A stretch of 25,285 nt of DNA from Nephromyces sp. MM_2019 (GCA_015657535.1 JADHZB010000970.1:3892-29176), one strand, 5' to 3'; positions 1 to 10,198 are shown, counted from the first letter of the stretch. Notes: a model not told the origin generated them from the sequence alone. A program made the numbers and translations.

Positions 1-290
1 GAAGAAGAAGAAGAAGAAGAAGAGAAAGATGAAGATACAGAGAAAGATGAAGACGAAAACTTTGAAGAAGAAGATGAAATGAAAATAGAAAAGATCGCAA
101 AGATGAAAAGAACGTATATAACGCAAGGATGAAGCGGACCAAAGCTACATACACACATCACCTAAACATTGAGATCAACTGGATGAAATAAACTTTCCAG
201 AAAACAGCGAAGCATACTCGTACACACACCGCTGATTCTGCCCAATCTGCTCAATATTCAAGCAAAAATCAGATTGATAAGGCATCTTAC
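1..290 (-). other. Start of intron 7 of the TPR gene, with polypyrimidine tract at the window edge
   Basis: The donor GTAAGA follows the exon ending at 291. Read on the minus strand, the left-most 120 bases are almost pure TTC/TCT, as seen just before the acceptor of the exon at 1315-1404. The next exon therefore probably begins just outside the window. On the plus strand the same tract looks like a Glu/Lys-rich reading frame, which I regard as an antisense artefact. Confidence 0.6.
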
Positions 291-3200
291 CTTCCTGTTC
301 ATTTCAGCTATCGCCTTCATAATGGCAGAGTTTTCCTTCTCAATCTCCAGAGCTTTTCGCAGTTCCTGAAAAGAGCGATAACTGCAAATTTGAGAGATTA
401 TCACATTTTCTAGCGTCTTTGCTGCCTAAAGCCCTTAACACATCCTTCCTCTGTTTTTCTAGTTTTTCGGACCGAGAATACTCATGGATATGTGTGTGTG
501 TGTGTGTGAGTATGTGCGAATATCTTGTTTGGTTTCAGAATACTTCTGCTTCAACTAGCAACACCATCCCAGATTATCGCACTTTCTCGGCATTTCATAC
601 GATTTGCTAAGATTGCTAAACGCGACAGCTTTTCTTACGTGTGTGTGCATCATCTTGTTTTGCAGGCATATCAAGCTCCATGTACTGTGTAAAACACAGC
701 CAACCTACTATGGCCTCATTCATTGGATGTCAGTGGCGTCTACTATGAATGTCTGGGTTGTGTGTTTCGTTGAAATATTGTGTACAGTAAGTGTTGCGCT
801 GTGTGTAATGTTATGGGCGTGGTGTTGTGTCTGTCGTGCGCTTTCTTTGTTATTTGTTCTGTGTGTGTCATGCAATAATGTGCTGCATGTGCTTCGCTTG
901 CCCTGTGTGCTTTACCTGCTGTGTGTGTTGCACCTATTTGGGGGGCTGCACCTACTGTGTGTGCTTCACCCACTACGTATGCTTCAGCTATTGTGTGTGC
1001 TTCTCCACCTGTAAGCACACCCCTGCCCGTTCAAATCACTCGAACGTTTCAGCCTGGAACTGTGAGTTTTCTAGAGTGTGTGCGTAGGTATCAACGCTTC
1101 TTCGCTGCTACTCCTTTGGTGCCCATGTGTGCGCATTTTTGTTGCTTCATTTCCATACATAGACTCAACATTTTTCATACAGTTCAGCAGACACTCATAT
1201 ATCTTCCTCTTCTACGGTATCTTTGGTGTTTTTTCTCATAAAAAACAGTCAAAATCCGCCCTCGTTAATGCTTTTCTTGTGCGTTTTGCTACTCTTTCAT
1301 CTCACAATTCCAACCTGTTCTGCTTCATTGAACTCGTCCAAACACAGCAACGCCAAGCCCTTCCTATAAAGCGCCTTGCAGTTCTGAGGATCAATCTCTA
1401 AGGCCTGAGGAAAGAAGAAGAAGAAGAAGAGGAAGGAGAAGCTGGAAAAGAAGAAAATGATAAAACTGGAGGAGAATTAGGCCAAAGAAGGAGTACAGCA
1501 AGGCAAAATAGAAGGCGCACAGCAGCAGGCACAAAATCATCAAAATAGATGAAAAACGGTCGAAAACATAGGCAAAGAATTGCATTTTATATTTGTCTTA
1601 CTCAGTGTATGTACACCTAATAATGCCTAGTTAAGGTTCAGGTTTCGCAGGGAATAGTAGCATGCAGAACCTGCTGGGCTAAACTTTGTGTGTTTTAGAG
1701 TAAAGAAAAGTTCAGCATTCAAAGGCTTTAACTTGCTTTTAGATAAGGTGCATATTTCACATAAACAACCTACAAATTTAGTGCGGCATGAGTACGCTTT
1801 CACACACACACAGTCATACATGCAAGCACGTGCATATGCACACCAGCGCATGCAAAGGGGCACAAACACTGAAACCAATATACCAGCACAGGTACACGGG
1901 CACAATCACAAGCACCCACACACGCCCATACACACGCACACACCTAAACTCATCCACATCACACACACCCACACAAATGCACACTCCCACATACACACAC
2001 ACCAACAAACACACTTCCATAACACGCACACACACATACACGCACACATCAGCTACTGCTTTTAGCACTCCCACCAATAACTGCACATTACCTGCCTACA
2101 TTGTAGGATAACCTCAGGGTAATTCTTAATGTGAAGCTTGCAGGCTGCTAAGTTAGTATGACAGGAGAGCTTTAACTCATCAAACCTCTTCTGCTCTTCT
2201 TGTGTGCTTGGGAAGGCGTAATCGAATTGAATAAGAGCCTGAAGATATTGATGCAGCGTGTGTTCGTTGAAGGAGCTGATGCGTGTGCGTGTCTTGCAGT
2301 GTTGAGCCTGTTGGTCGTGTGCCTATTATCCGTGTGTGTGCGTGCGCGTTTCTCCACAAGTCAGTATGCCTTTGCCTTTCAATTCTAACGTGTGTGTGCC
2401 AGCGTGCCAGTACGTGTGTGCTCGCCAATGTGATTCTTTCTAAGGTCTTTCTTTACGAGTTTCTACTTCTTCAGGCCCCTACTTACACACACGAATATAC
2501 ACTTAGGCTTGCTCAAGCATAAGATAAGTTTGTGCGTGTGTGTACTTCACTTTTTGAACAGAAAAGAGCACTTTATCTTCCAACTATTCATCACCTTCCT
2601 GTAGTTCACAGCCGCCAGTCCATAGTTCTTATCTTGGAAGGCTTTGTTACCTTCGCACTTAAACCTGCACACGCACACACACATGCATACCAGTCAAAGC
2701 AGAGCCCTTGGAAAAATGAGGCCGAAGTGCTCTCACTGATGGAGAAATAGAGAAAGAGATGCACACACATAGAGGGAGCAAGAGAGGGAGAGAAAGGGAG
2801 AGACATGCTTACCCACATACGGAGGGAAGAAAACCAAGAGATGCACACACAAAGAGAGAAAGAGATATGTGCATATAAACAGAGATGCATACAAAGAGAT
2901 ATAAGCATAGATATGCACACACATGGCGATAAACAAAGAGGGATACACACAGTTATGCACACACAGTAACACACAGAAATAGATGCACACATACAGGAAT
3001 GCGCACGCACAGATAGATACGCATGCACATGCTTATATGAACACATAAAAACTCACACAATAACACACTCCCACACTTACACGCTCAAACACTCGCACAC
3101 TCACACACGCATACTAACACATTCCGACACACACAATTAATACATATACATCAAACGTAGCACATCTTCTTACATGCTTGCTGCCTCTAATTTCTCATCA

Positions 3201-4636
3201 GTAGACTTTTCATAAAGACTTCTTTCCTAAAATGAAGAGAATTTCGCTTCGTTAAACATCAAAAGATGAAGTAAACAGCGAAATCCATGATACAGTATAT
3301 AAAGCAAATACAGAAAAATACACACACACTCAAATGCACTTAAATGCACAAACAAATAACCATATACACACAAACACACCAAAAAAGAAACACACACGCA
3401 CAAGCATAATAACAAAACACACACACACCGGCACATACACATGCAAACACATAAATGCACACACACCCACACACAAACACTCAAAACAACAAAAAACATG
3501 GCTTAAAACTTCATGCACATGTCTCTTTCCCTATTCCAAACACAAAGATCTACATATTGCCACCACACACACACAGCGTCTCTTTACCAAAAAATCAAAA
3601 ACGAGTGTACGTACACCAAATCTTCACGATTGTCCACATCTTCCCGCACACAGCAAGCAATTACCTTTGAATGATCATGGTTGCAGCCTGAAAACATACT
3701 TTTATACTCTAAAATATCGTCTGGGCATTCACTCTTTACTTCCTCTTCTTCCTCTTCAGATTTCGAATTTTTACCATCAATTTTACCTTCTGAATTGAAG
3801 ATTTTAGCGAATCTTTCCCACTTTCCATAGTCTATCATCGATACCTTCTGTAGCTGCAAAAAGAGGGGGAGGAGAGAGAGATAGCAGGTCTATGCATATG
3901 CGATAAGAAGAGGAGACACACAGATTAAATGTTATGTCTTTGTGCAAGATAACGCACAAAAAAACAAGTGAGAGTCCACTACAGGCAAACACGCAAAGAC
4001 AGGCAGACGCCAAGGAAATAACTATATCAAAAACACACACAATCCCTCACCAAAATATTCACTTTCCACCCACACTACTGGAACACACACACATTGACTA
4101 ACATCGAGGGATGTGAAAGCTGAATACACACAAGTAAAAAGTATATCACACTAACCACACACTGAAAAGGCATGCCAAGTTAGCTTTCGCACACACACTT
4201 AAGCGCATCAGGTTACCCTTCACACGGGTAAGCATATATATTGTCTTTCGCACACAAATTAAACAATAGCTAGAAGCTAGCTTTCTCAAGCACGCAACAA
4301 CCATATCAATCCACCACCCTACACACACTCAGCAACTACACCAACCTCCTTGCTCTACACACACTCAACCACATCAATCGCTCCCCTCCTCTCCCATCAA
4401 TCCCTCCCGATCAATACACACTTCACACATAACATCACACACACACTCACCTCTGTTGATTCCTCAGAATGGATATCACCACCCCGAGCGGCTATCCTCT
4501 CATCCCCAGAAGCTGGCTTAACAGACAATCCCTCCTTCTTCTCAGAGAAATCATTATTATGCAAAGAAGAAACTTCGAGGAATCGCCGAGCAAAGTCTCT
4601 AGCTTGCACGCTGGTCTCAACTATTGTGTGTGCCAT
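291..4636 (-). CDS. TPR co-chaperone-like protein, 7 exons, C-terminus beyond left edge
   Basis: Exons on the minus strand are 4451-4636, 3665-3853, 3174-3226, 2595-2664, 2092-2238, 1315-1404 and 291-365. Every junction is GT-AG and the phases agree, giving 270 residues so far. Residues 1-125 are polar, with an IDYGKW motif (69-74) and an acidic run near 95-100. Residues 126-270 form three TPR units: EGNKAF at 147-152, HTNLAAC at 193-199 and ALEIDP/CKALYRKG at 216-231, followed by a further helix. The five positions that bind the EEVD tail of Hsp70/Hsp90 in known TPR clamps are all present (K145, N149, N195, K225, R229). The long insert between the first two helices and the spacing resemble immunophilin-type TPR domains, but no FKBP or cyclophilin domain precedes it. 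The inferred role is a cytosolic Hsp90/Hsp70 adaptor. The ATG at 4634-4636 is the first in this frame, although a further 5' exon cannot be excluded. Confidence 0.9.
366..1314 (-). other. Intron 6 of the TPR gene (949 bp)
   Basis: It joins ...NEAEQ to ELRKALE..., which reads as uninterrupted TPR sequence, so no exon needs to be hidden inside. The donor is GTTGGA and the acceptor is TTTTCAG. It contains TG-rich stretches on the plus strand (about 490-510 and 780-1010); reading frames within them are low-complexity Cys/Val products. Confidence 0.8.
1405..2091 (-). other. Intron 5 of the TPR gene (687 bp) with a long CA/TG tract
   Basis: The donor is GTAATG. The acceptor is preceded by a long (TTC)n pyrimidine tract on the minus strand (about 1411-1470). 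A nearly continuous CA-repeat region lies at 1798-2050 on the plus strand. The flanking exons join in frame as ...LQCRQ/ALEIDP. Confidence 0.8.
2239..2594 (-). other. Intron 4 of the TPR gene (356 bp)
   Basis: It joins ...VNYRK to ALIQFDY in phase 0. The donor is GTGATG and the acceptor is ATCTTCAG. It contains mixed TG repeats and no coding signal of its own. Confidence 0.8.
2665..3173 (-). other. Intron 3 of the TPR gene (509 bp)
   Basis: It splits the ATG codon of ...AASM/FKCEGN (phase 2). The donor is GTAAGA and the acceptor is GTGTGCAG. The 2750-3120 interval is rich in GAGA and CACACA motifs on the plus strand, which produce spurious Cys/Val/Ser reading frames. Confidence 0.8.
3227..3664 (-). 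other. Intron 2 of the TPR gene (438 bp)
   Basis: It joins ...DHSK to ERSLYEK in phase 0. The donor is GTAATT and the acceptor is CATTTTAG. CA tracts occupy about 3320-3480 on the plus strand. Confidence 0.8.
3854..4450 (-). other. Intron 1 of the TPR gene (597 bp)
   Basis: It joins ...EESTE to LQKVSM in phase 0. The donor is GTGAGTGTGTG and the acceptor is CTTTTTGCAG. It is CA-rich on the plus strand, and no additional exon is evident. Confidence 0.75.
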
Positions 4637-4920
4637 TACTGCATCTAATAGACTCGGAGAAAAGAAGATTTTTTTCCTCCTATTCAAGAGCTTCCGAGAG
4701 GTTGGCTATGCCTGCTACCCAGAAATTTAATTCCCACCTGTTTCGTGCAAAAATGTATAAAATACGTGTTTCTTGTAATTCTCCAGATAAAAGTCGGTTT
4801 CCAGGAAGCAAAAAAACTCAAAAAGCCCATTTTGCGGGACTTTTCAGATGAAAAAATATAAGAAGGAAACGGGTAAAGACACGACGTACTGAGTCATCTG
4901 GAGGTTTTTTAGAGAGAAAA

Positions 4921-5094
4921 AGTGTGTGTAGATCCTATTTTTTGGAAGCTTTTATCTATCTTTAAAGGAAGAAATAGTAAGAGACAAAGCATGTGTAGAT
5001 CCTTCTTTTTGGGGTTTTTTAGCTACGTTAAGCAAAGTCTTTAAAGCTAGAAACAGTAAGACAAAGTGCGTGTGTGTAGATCCACCTAATCCGA
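4921..5094. repeat. Degenerate tandem repeat of about 67-81 bp
   Basis: GTGTAGATCC recurs at about 4925, 4993 and 5073. Between the recurrences lies a second shared block, CTTTAAAG followed by AGAAA, AGTAAG and ACAAAG, at about 4959-4989 and 5038-5066. That gives two diverged full copies and a third start. It sits about 300 bp upstream of the TPR start codon. Confidence 0.7.
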
Positions 5095-5383
5095 GGATTT
5101 TCAACAATTTTCTTGAAGAAACAGAAGTGAAGAGTCAAGCGGCTTATAATGCTTTCCCACACATTTATTTTAAATATCAAAGGCAGCGAAATTTAGTGAT
5201 GCTGTTTGTATGTTTCTTCAGAGGATATTATTCCCCTTCTGAAAATGCTCACTATTAACCAATGAGTCTCAGAGTTAAGACAGAGAAATGGCTGGGAAAT
5301 CAAAAAGAAAAAGGCGATTTGATCTCAAAATGAGGAGGCTGAAAGCAGGCGATTAGAAGATAGCGGAAAAGGAAAAATTTTAA

Positions 5384-5521
5384 AGCAGAGGGAGGAAATT
5401 TGATTTGTATATTATCAGTTGCTGGAATATCCTACCCCCCAACGGGAACGAAGATCAAGAAGAAGATGGAGAAGAAGAAGATGAAGAAGAGGTGAAAGAG
5501 TGGAACTTGCTTCATGGGTAG
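5384..5521 (+). CDS. Possible acidic terminal exon (uncertain)
   Basis: The frame is open from after a TAA at 5381 to a TAG at 5519-5521. It encodes about 45 residues, with a Glu/Asp-rich run after NGNEDQ and ending EVKEWNLLHG. A CAG at 5385-5387 could serve as an acceptor. There is no ATG, no connected upstream exon and no recognised family. The GA-rich strand could equally be the complement of a minus-strand pyrimidine tract, as happens twice in the TPR gene. Confidence 0.18.
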   Translation, partial: SRGRKFDLYIISCWNILPPNGNEDQEEDGEEEDEEEVKEWNLLHG

Positions 5522-5690
5522 GGGGTTCCACTTTTGATGGCACCGCTGCGCAGAGGAAATCTCAGAAGAAGGGGGGGGAGAACACCCACTTTTCTACTAA
5601 ATTTTGAAAGGATGAGGTAGCTTCAGTGAGGGATTGAGGTGTGTGTGTGTCAATTAAGGCGATGGGTACTCGGCCTTGGGCTAGGCGAGA

Positions 5691-5772
5691 GTGTGTGTAG
5701 CGTGTGTGTGTAGCGTGTGTGTGTGCGCGTGTGTGTGTCCTGTGTTGTGCGTGTGTGTTCTGTGTGTGTTTT
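5691..5772. repeat. TG-repeat tract with GTGTGTGTAGC units
   Basis: Alternating TG sequence is interrupted by TAGC and GCGC and contains several near-identical 11-13 bp units. It is alternating purine-pyrimidine DNA of the kind that can adopt a left-handed helix. Confidence 0.8.
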
Positions 5773-6750
5773 GTGAGTAAGATAGTGAGAGAGCTAGAAA
5801 GCATCAGAGGGCTACAGAGTAAAAAGGGGCTCTAGAAAGAGAACATTAAACAGTGATATATAGAGAAAAACTTTGTATTGGAGCGTTAACACACACCGGG
5901 TGATATGCCTAACATTATCACACACAAACAACACCCCATCATACATCCAACGCACACATCACGGCTAACTCTTAAATCAACACACACACACACAGGTCAC
6001 AGCTAACCCTACAATCAACACGTACTAATGTTGCCTACACACTAGCATAGGGCATGGATTTCTTCCCCTATACAACTAGAAGCAACACGGCCAAGTACAG
6101 CCTCAGCCACCCCTTTACCTATTCAAAAACAAGGGATACCAATAACACACATTTTGTAGCTGCAGAAAAATCACGAGTTTCTCGTAAACCTTCCGCGAAA
6201 GCAACCTCTACAACACACAATAGCACACATCATAGGATAGAGTAGTGAGTCATCCACTAAAGTCGCTACCTGTCACTGCTTCCTCTCTTCACAAGTTCGG
6301 AGGCGCGGCTTCATCTAGCAACCTGAAGAGCCCTTTTACGAACAATAATACACCTCCTTTCCCATTACTTCATGTGCAAACCCTTCTCTACAACCCCCCT
6401 TTATGAATTCACAATCTACGATAGAGGCAGTCATACACACACCCCACTCCGCAGCTTATTCCCCTTCTTTTTCTCTCAGTAATCCTCACTTTCAGCTAAT
6501 TCCACCCATTACCACCACAGAGCCTTGCTCTTCTCGCCTTACTGGGAACCTCCCTCTTCCCAGCTCGTTGAAGACCACTTCCTATCCCACTTTATCAATT
6601 CCCCCCTCCTCCCTGTATTCGTTAGGACCACCTTCTCTTCTTTGTTGCAACCCCCTCGTCCACCTCTGTGTTGCAGCCCTCTTCCTCCCCACCTCGTCAT
6701 CACCCCCCCCCCTACCCTCCAAGCCATTTTCCCCCCTCTCTCCCCTCCTT

Positions 6751-7410
6751 ATGGCTCCCGCCTACATTAAGCTCCCCCTACTAAGCGCCTGCTTCTTTAT
6801 TGCAGGTTGGAACGCCAGAGAGGGGTGGTGTGTGCTTCGTGATCAGGCGAATCTTCAGTTAATGGTGATGAGAAGGATAAGGACTGACTCAGAGAATTAT
6901 CCAAAGCTAAAGCAGCTGATTAGGGAAATCGCTCCGGTTAGCATCGAGAATGGGGCCGAGAGGGTAGAGGTGTGTTACAATGAGTTACTTGAAAGAGGAA
7001 GAGGCGATGAAGTGAGAAGCAATGTGACGGAGGATAAGGAGGGTGTTTCAGCTGCTGATGAAGAAGGGCGAGAGGCGATTTCCAAAGACTCTCTGTCGCA
7101 CACAAGAAGCACTCCCACGCCTAGCCGTCACTCCCCATCTTGCTCAGACGATGGAGTTGCTCCAAACTACTCGTCCTCTAAGGAAGATGGAAAGCATCCT
7201 GTGGAGGTTTTGTGGATGGAAAGCTGGCCATCTTCTAGGGTAGTTGATGCTTTCTTGGAATCACAAGCAAACAAGGAGAATCTCGCAAATGCAAGGCTGA
7301 AAGGCTTTGACTTAAGGCCTTCTTTACTGTATATGGTTGGGCATTTTCCCAACAACTTCTCACTTCCGTGGTGGAACTCTATGGGAACTTATAGGCAGTG
7401 GAAACAGTGA
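6751..7410 (+). CDS. Unrecognised 219-aa protein with one N-terminal membrane segment
   Basis: The frame is open from ATG 6751 to TGA 7408-7410. Residues about 6-20 (IKLPLLSACFFIAGW) form a single hydrophobic segment close to the N-terminus, suggesting a membrane anchor or signal anchor. Residues 21-85 are charged and probably helical (RRIRTDSENYPKLKQLIREI). Residues 86-148 are Ser/Glu/Asp-rich and probably disordered. The C-terminal part contains VEVLWMESWPSSRVVDAF and ends in a Trp-rich tail (LPWWNSMGTYRQW). I recognise no family. The same frame stays open upstream to 6403, but that stretch is a Pro/Ser/Leu-rich product of pyrimidine-rich DNA, so I chose the internal ATG. Alternatively, TGCAG at 6801-6805 could be a splice acceptor, making 6806-7410 a terminal exon. 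Confidence 0.7.
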   Translation: MAPAYIKLPLLSACFFIAGWNAREGWCVLRDQANLQLMVMRRIRTDSENYPKLKQLIREIAPVSIENGAERVEVCYNELLERGRGDEVRSNVTEDKEGVSAADEEGREAISKDSLSHTRSTPTPSRHSPSCSDDGVAPNYSSSKEDGKHPVEVLWMESWPSSRVVDAFLESQANKENLANARLKGFDLRPSLLYMVGHFPNNFSLPWWNSMGTYRQWKQ

Positions 7411-8070
7411 GAAAAGTCTTTAATCTCTAGTTTGTGTGTGAGATCAGAAAATGAAGTGGATGAAGAGTAGATTAGTAGAGTGGTTATTGTATAAGTAGGT
7501 GAGTGTAGTGGTTATTGTATTAGTAGATGAAGATACTAGTGTCTTATAATAGATGAGCATAATGCTACTTCCTCAGAGCAGAAGGGAATACTAGCACCGT
7601 TCAGATCAGCAAACTTCTCACTCGAAGAAGAGGAGTTTTATCTTCAAATTTTTTCTCCTCTGGTTGCACGGTGAGCCTATAAGAGGATCTTTAGGCTTTG
7701 TATAGGGATCATTCCAAGTGCTGATCTTGCGGATTTTAATTGGTACTAGTTGCGCCTCGATTCTCTTGTTTTTATTCAACACTTTATTTAGTGGCTTGGG
7801 AACTAGTATTCAGGTGTTTTTTTCGTTAGTTAATTTTTGTCCTAGATGATGTAGCAATTATCTACAGGCTTGAAGCCTGCCGAATATATAAAGGACATTT
7901 TCCCACAAGTTTCAGTGAAAACTTGCCAGTTTCGCGGTTGCTACTTGTTTTGAACCGCTATTAAACCTTGCCTCATCATCGAATATGTTTATGGGCCTAT
8001 GGATAAGAAGGATAACAGCATTTTATGGCTACATGTCGTTGATTTTCGTAATCACTAAAGGTAATTTGGT
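7411..8070. other. Intergenic, no gene seen
   Basis: Downstream of the 219-aa gene. It holds a short 28-bp tandem repeat (7479-7534) and several TAG-rich AT stretches. No coding signal was recognised. Confidence 0.5.
7479..7534. repeat. Tandem duplication, 28-bp period
   Basis: AGTGGTTATTGTAT is repeated at 7479 and 7507, followed by AGTAG(G/A)TGA in both copies. There are two copies with a few mismatches. Confidence 0.8.
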
Positions 8071-8330
8071 ATGCGTTTAGTTTTCTGGTTATCTAGCCTT
8101 TTGGTGTGCGAATTATCAAAGTGTCTGTTGAAATCGGAAAGGGAATGTTCGTTTCATCTAATAACTGGGATTTTATTAGTTATTATGTGTGTGTGCGGTT
8201 TTCTTTCAGGAAGACCAGGAGTTATTCTACCAGTATGTATAGACTGCTTGAAATGAGCACATGTCTGCCTCCCGTGAGTTTTTTTTTTGAAAGTGTTGAT
8301 GCTTTTTTGTGGTTGGATGCTGGTGTTTGA
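8071..8330 (+). CDS. Possible small secreted protein (uncertain model)
   Basis: ATG 8071 opens a frame with a hydrophobic start (MRLVFWLSSLLVCELSKC). That frame runs to 8256 and gives 61 residues unspliced. A good acceptor, GGTTTTCTTTCAG, ends at about 8209. Splicing into it from a GT near 8128 would move translation into the neighbouring frame, which stays open to TGA at 8328-8330. No family is recognised and the donor is not decided. Hydrophobic ORFs of this size also arise by chance in AT-rich DNA. Confidence 0.2.
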
Positions 8331-8846
8331 GACAGCCAGATCGTTCCAAAGGCTAGCTATAATATCCTTGTATAAATCTTGAAATGAACCGGCAATATTC
8401 TCGGAAAAGTCATATCAAAAAGGATTTATGGGCATCGCCGATATCCCAGCTTTCCCTTGCTTTTAAGCTGTTTTTGCCCATCTCTTGAAAAACTAAAAAA
8501 CGAAGCCCTTCCCACTTAACTGAATGTAGCTATAATCACCGCATGTGGCACGCAGCTATAGAGATGGTATTTACCTTTGGAACAGCAAAAGATAAAAAAG
8601 CAAAGCATCTCGACACTTTATTGGTTATTTGCAATCTCATTCCTAATTTGTAGGCACTGAAAAAAGACATTTTCTTCCCCACTCGTGAGCGTATAATGCA
8701 TCATTCACCTTCCCCACATTTTTTGTACGAAAATTCTTCAGGTAGACCTTGTGCTGCTTCTTAATGAAGAGTTTTCAATAGAAGCTAGTTTCTTCTTGAA
8801 CAGCAACTTTTTATTGTATTAAATTGGCTCAGGGCAGCAGCTAATC

Positions 8847-9287
8847 TTAAGCAGCCCCCACTCTAGCTTTTTCTTTAAAGATCGTAGATTTTCTTGCTGC
8901 TTTTGCAGCGTTTTTCACTCCCTGAGCCTTTCGTGGAACGCTTTTTGTGATTTCGCAATCATTCAACTCGCAAAAGCCCCGTGAAAGTAAGTAAATGCAC
9001 CGTTTTCGCTGCAAATTCCACCGATGCAGACCTATTAGTGTGGAATTTTCATTTTGAGTGTAGCCTGACCACACAGGTTACTGGAAAACAGCCTATTAAA
9101 TCTCGTTTGCTTTGTCTATTTCCTATCCAAAGCCCTAATATGAGTGAATACTAGCGATAATGCCAGTAAATTCGAGTTGCGATAAGATTACTCTTTCGTA
9201 CGAATCATCACTAGCTTGAATAGTTTCGTCTAATGACTGGTTGCTGGTGGATAGCAGATGCTGGTTGAAAGCTTTTTGAATTGGCAG
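8847..9287 (-). CDS. Candidate C-terminal exons of an unknown minus-strand gene
   Basis: Two protein-like segments lie on the minus strand. The first, 9135-9287, is open for 50 codons (begins LPIQKAFNQHLLS, ends GIIASIHSY, then TAG) and is preceded by GACAG. The second, 8847-9008, follows a good acceptor (GTGGAATTTGCAG) and reads 53 residues to a TAA, with a Lys/Ala-rich end (VKNAAKAARKS). A GTAATC after ...DDSYER could splice the first to the second in phase 0. No start codon or upstream exon was found, and no family is recognised. Confidence 0.28.
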
Positions 9288-9352
9288 CTGTCTTCACTTA
9301 CATTTCTATTCTTCCGTGCTAATTTGGTGTTAATAGCTCTTTTGATTGAACG

Positions 9353-9544
9353 ATGATCTTTACATTTGTCTTCTTTACTTTTAATTTGCTATTGATTTTT
9401 GGAAACAACAATAATTTGTCTTCTGCAAAGATGATATCGTTCCCTTTCATTAAACACGTGGGTTTAGCCGGGGTGCTAGACAAAGAGAGTCAACTTTTTT
9501 TAGGGTATTTCACCCACCTAATCTTTTTTGTGGGACCAGCCTAG
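9353..9544 (+). CDS. Small hydrophobic ORF, 63 aa (doubtful)
   Basis: ATG 9353 begins a strongly hydrophobic stretch (MIFTFVFFTFNLLLIFG) followed by an Asn/Ser run. It looks like a signal peptide, but the remainder has no features. Phe-rich frames are common in T-rich DNA. The entry is kept only because several neighbouring candidates also begin with signal-like segments. Confidence 0.15.
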   Translation: MIFTFVFFTFNLLLIFGNNNNLSSAKMISFPFIKHVGLAGVLDKESQLFLGYFTHLIFFVGPA

Positions 9545-9862
9545 AAAGATGAGCAGCTCTCACCAATCAGTTGATCGGTATCTGCAGTTCCATTTTTGCA
9601 AGTTGAATGGATCGTATGAATGGCATCAAAGGCTCAACAAGTGCAACTAGTGTAGCGTTAAGTTCGCCTTTGCATGTTAAGCTTAAGCTTTCGGAGGATA
9701 TTTACTTTGGTTCTTTCTAGACATATTTATTGCATCATTGAAGTAGCTCTCTAGATTTTTTTTAACGGCAAGACGTGATTCGAAAAAGGGTGACTTAAAG
9801 CTTGCAGAAGCTGTGCTGATTTGGGAGTATGGCAGCGTTTGAAAATGTCTAGGCAAACCCTT

Positions 9863-10198
9863 TTAGAGATATTCTTGGCTTGCAATCTGGAAGCAAGATA
9901 CTTCAAGAAAGTAGAGGGTTAGTGGCGTGAGAGAATAGCTCCGAACTTTGTAAAGTCCGGAAGATATAATAGCTTGGCTGGAGATCCACAATAATATTGA
10001 GGAAGTGCGTATGCAAGAGGGTGATAGAGCTTGAGGACTCCTATGTGTGCTTCTGTGTGTATGTTTTTGTGTGTGTGCTTCAGCGTGTTCCTCTAACCCC
10101 CTCCACGGCATGTCATGAGGTACCATACGCTTGAAGTTTCTGTAAAAAAGGCGAAAAAATCGGTGGAACTTGTCCAAGCGATATACTATGCGATTCAT
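9863..10198 (-). CDS. Unknown 111-codon ORF (doubtful)
   Basis: ATG 10196-10198 on the minus strand opens a frame to a TAA at 9863. The N-terminal third is basic and aromatic (RLDKFHRFFRLFYRNFKRM). The middle crosses a small CA tract that yields a His/Thr-rich run, and the C-terminal third is Ser/Leu-rich. It is longer than other chance frames nearby but has no recognised family or splice support. Confidence 0.2.
   Translation of the reverse strand: MNRIVYRLDKFHRFFRLFYRNFKRMVPHDMPWRGLEEHAEAHTQKHTHRSTHRSPQALSPSCIRTSSILLWISSQAIISSGLYKVRSYSLTPLTLYFLEVSCFQIASQEYL

Larger units (their letters stand above)
4637..6750. other. Divergent intergenic region between the TPR gene and the 219-aa gene
   Basis: No secure gene was found. 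It holds degenerate tandem repeats (4921-5094), a possible acidic exon (5384-5521), TG tracts (5641-5772), CA-rich sequence (5885-6020) and an extremely pyrimidine-rich stretch (about 6590-6750) just upstream of the plus-strand start codon. Because the two flanking genes are transcribed away from each other, it probably contains both promoters. Confidence 0.5.

Noticed and set aside
1..132. Plus-strand Glu/Lys/Asp-rich open frame at the left edge
   Set aside because: It is the complement of a minus-strand pyrimidine tract in an intron of the TPR gene; the same arrangement precedes the exon at 1315-1404.
604..1087. Cys/Val/Leu-rich plus-strand frames
   Set aside because: Low-complexity translation of TG repeats inside intron 6 of the TPR gene.
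1411..1545. Second plus-strand acidic/basic frame beginning KEEEEEEEGEAGKEEND
   Set aside because: It lies antisense to the polypyrimidine tract and intron 5 of the well-supported TPR gene, and has no ATG.
1627..2111. His/Thr-rich and Cys/Val-rich frames on both strands
   Set aside because: Translation of a CA/TG tract within intron 5 of the TPR gene.
4637..4687. N-terminal extension of the TPR protein (NRRKKIFFSPSLLDAV)
   Set aside because: The frame is open but begins only at a TTG. The ATG at 4634-4636 is the first standard start, though an upstream exon spliced here is possible.
6403..6750. Pro/Ser-rich 116-residue extension of the 219-aa protein
   Set aside because: The stretch is almost pure pyrimidine, where stop codons are rare by composition, and its product is low complexity. 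The ATG just before the hydrophobic segment is a better start.
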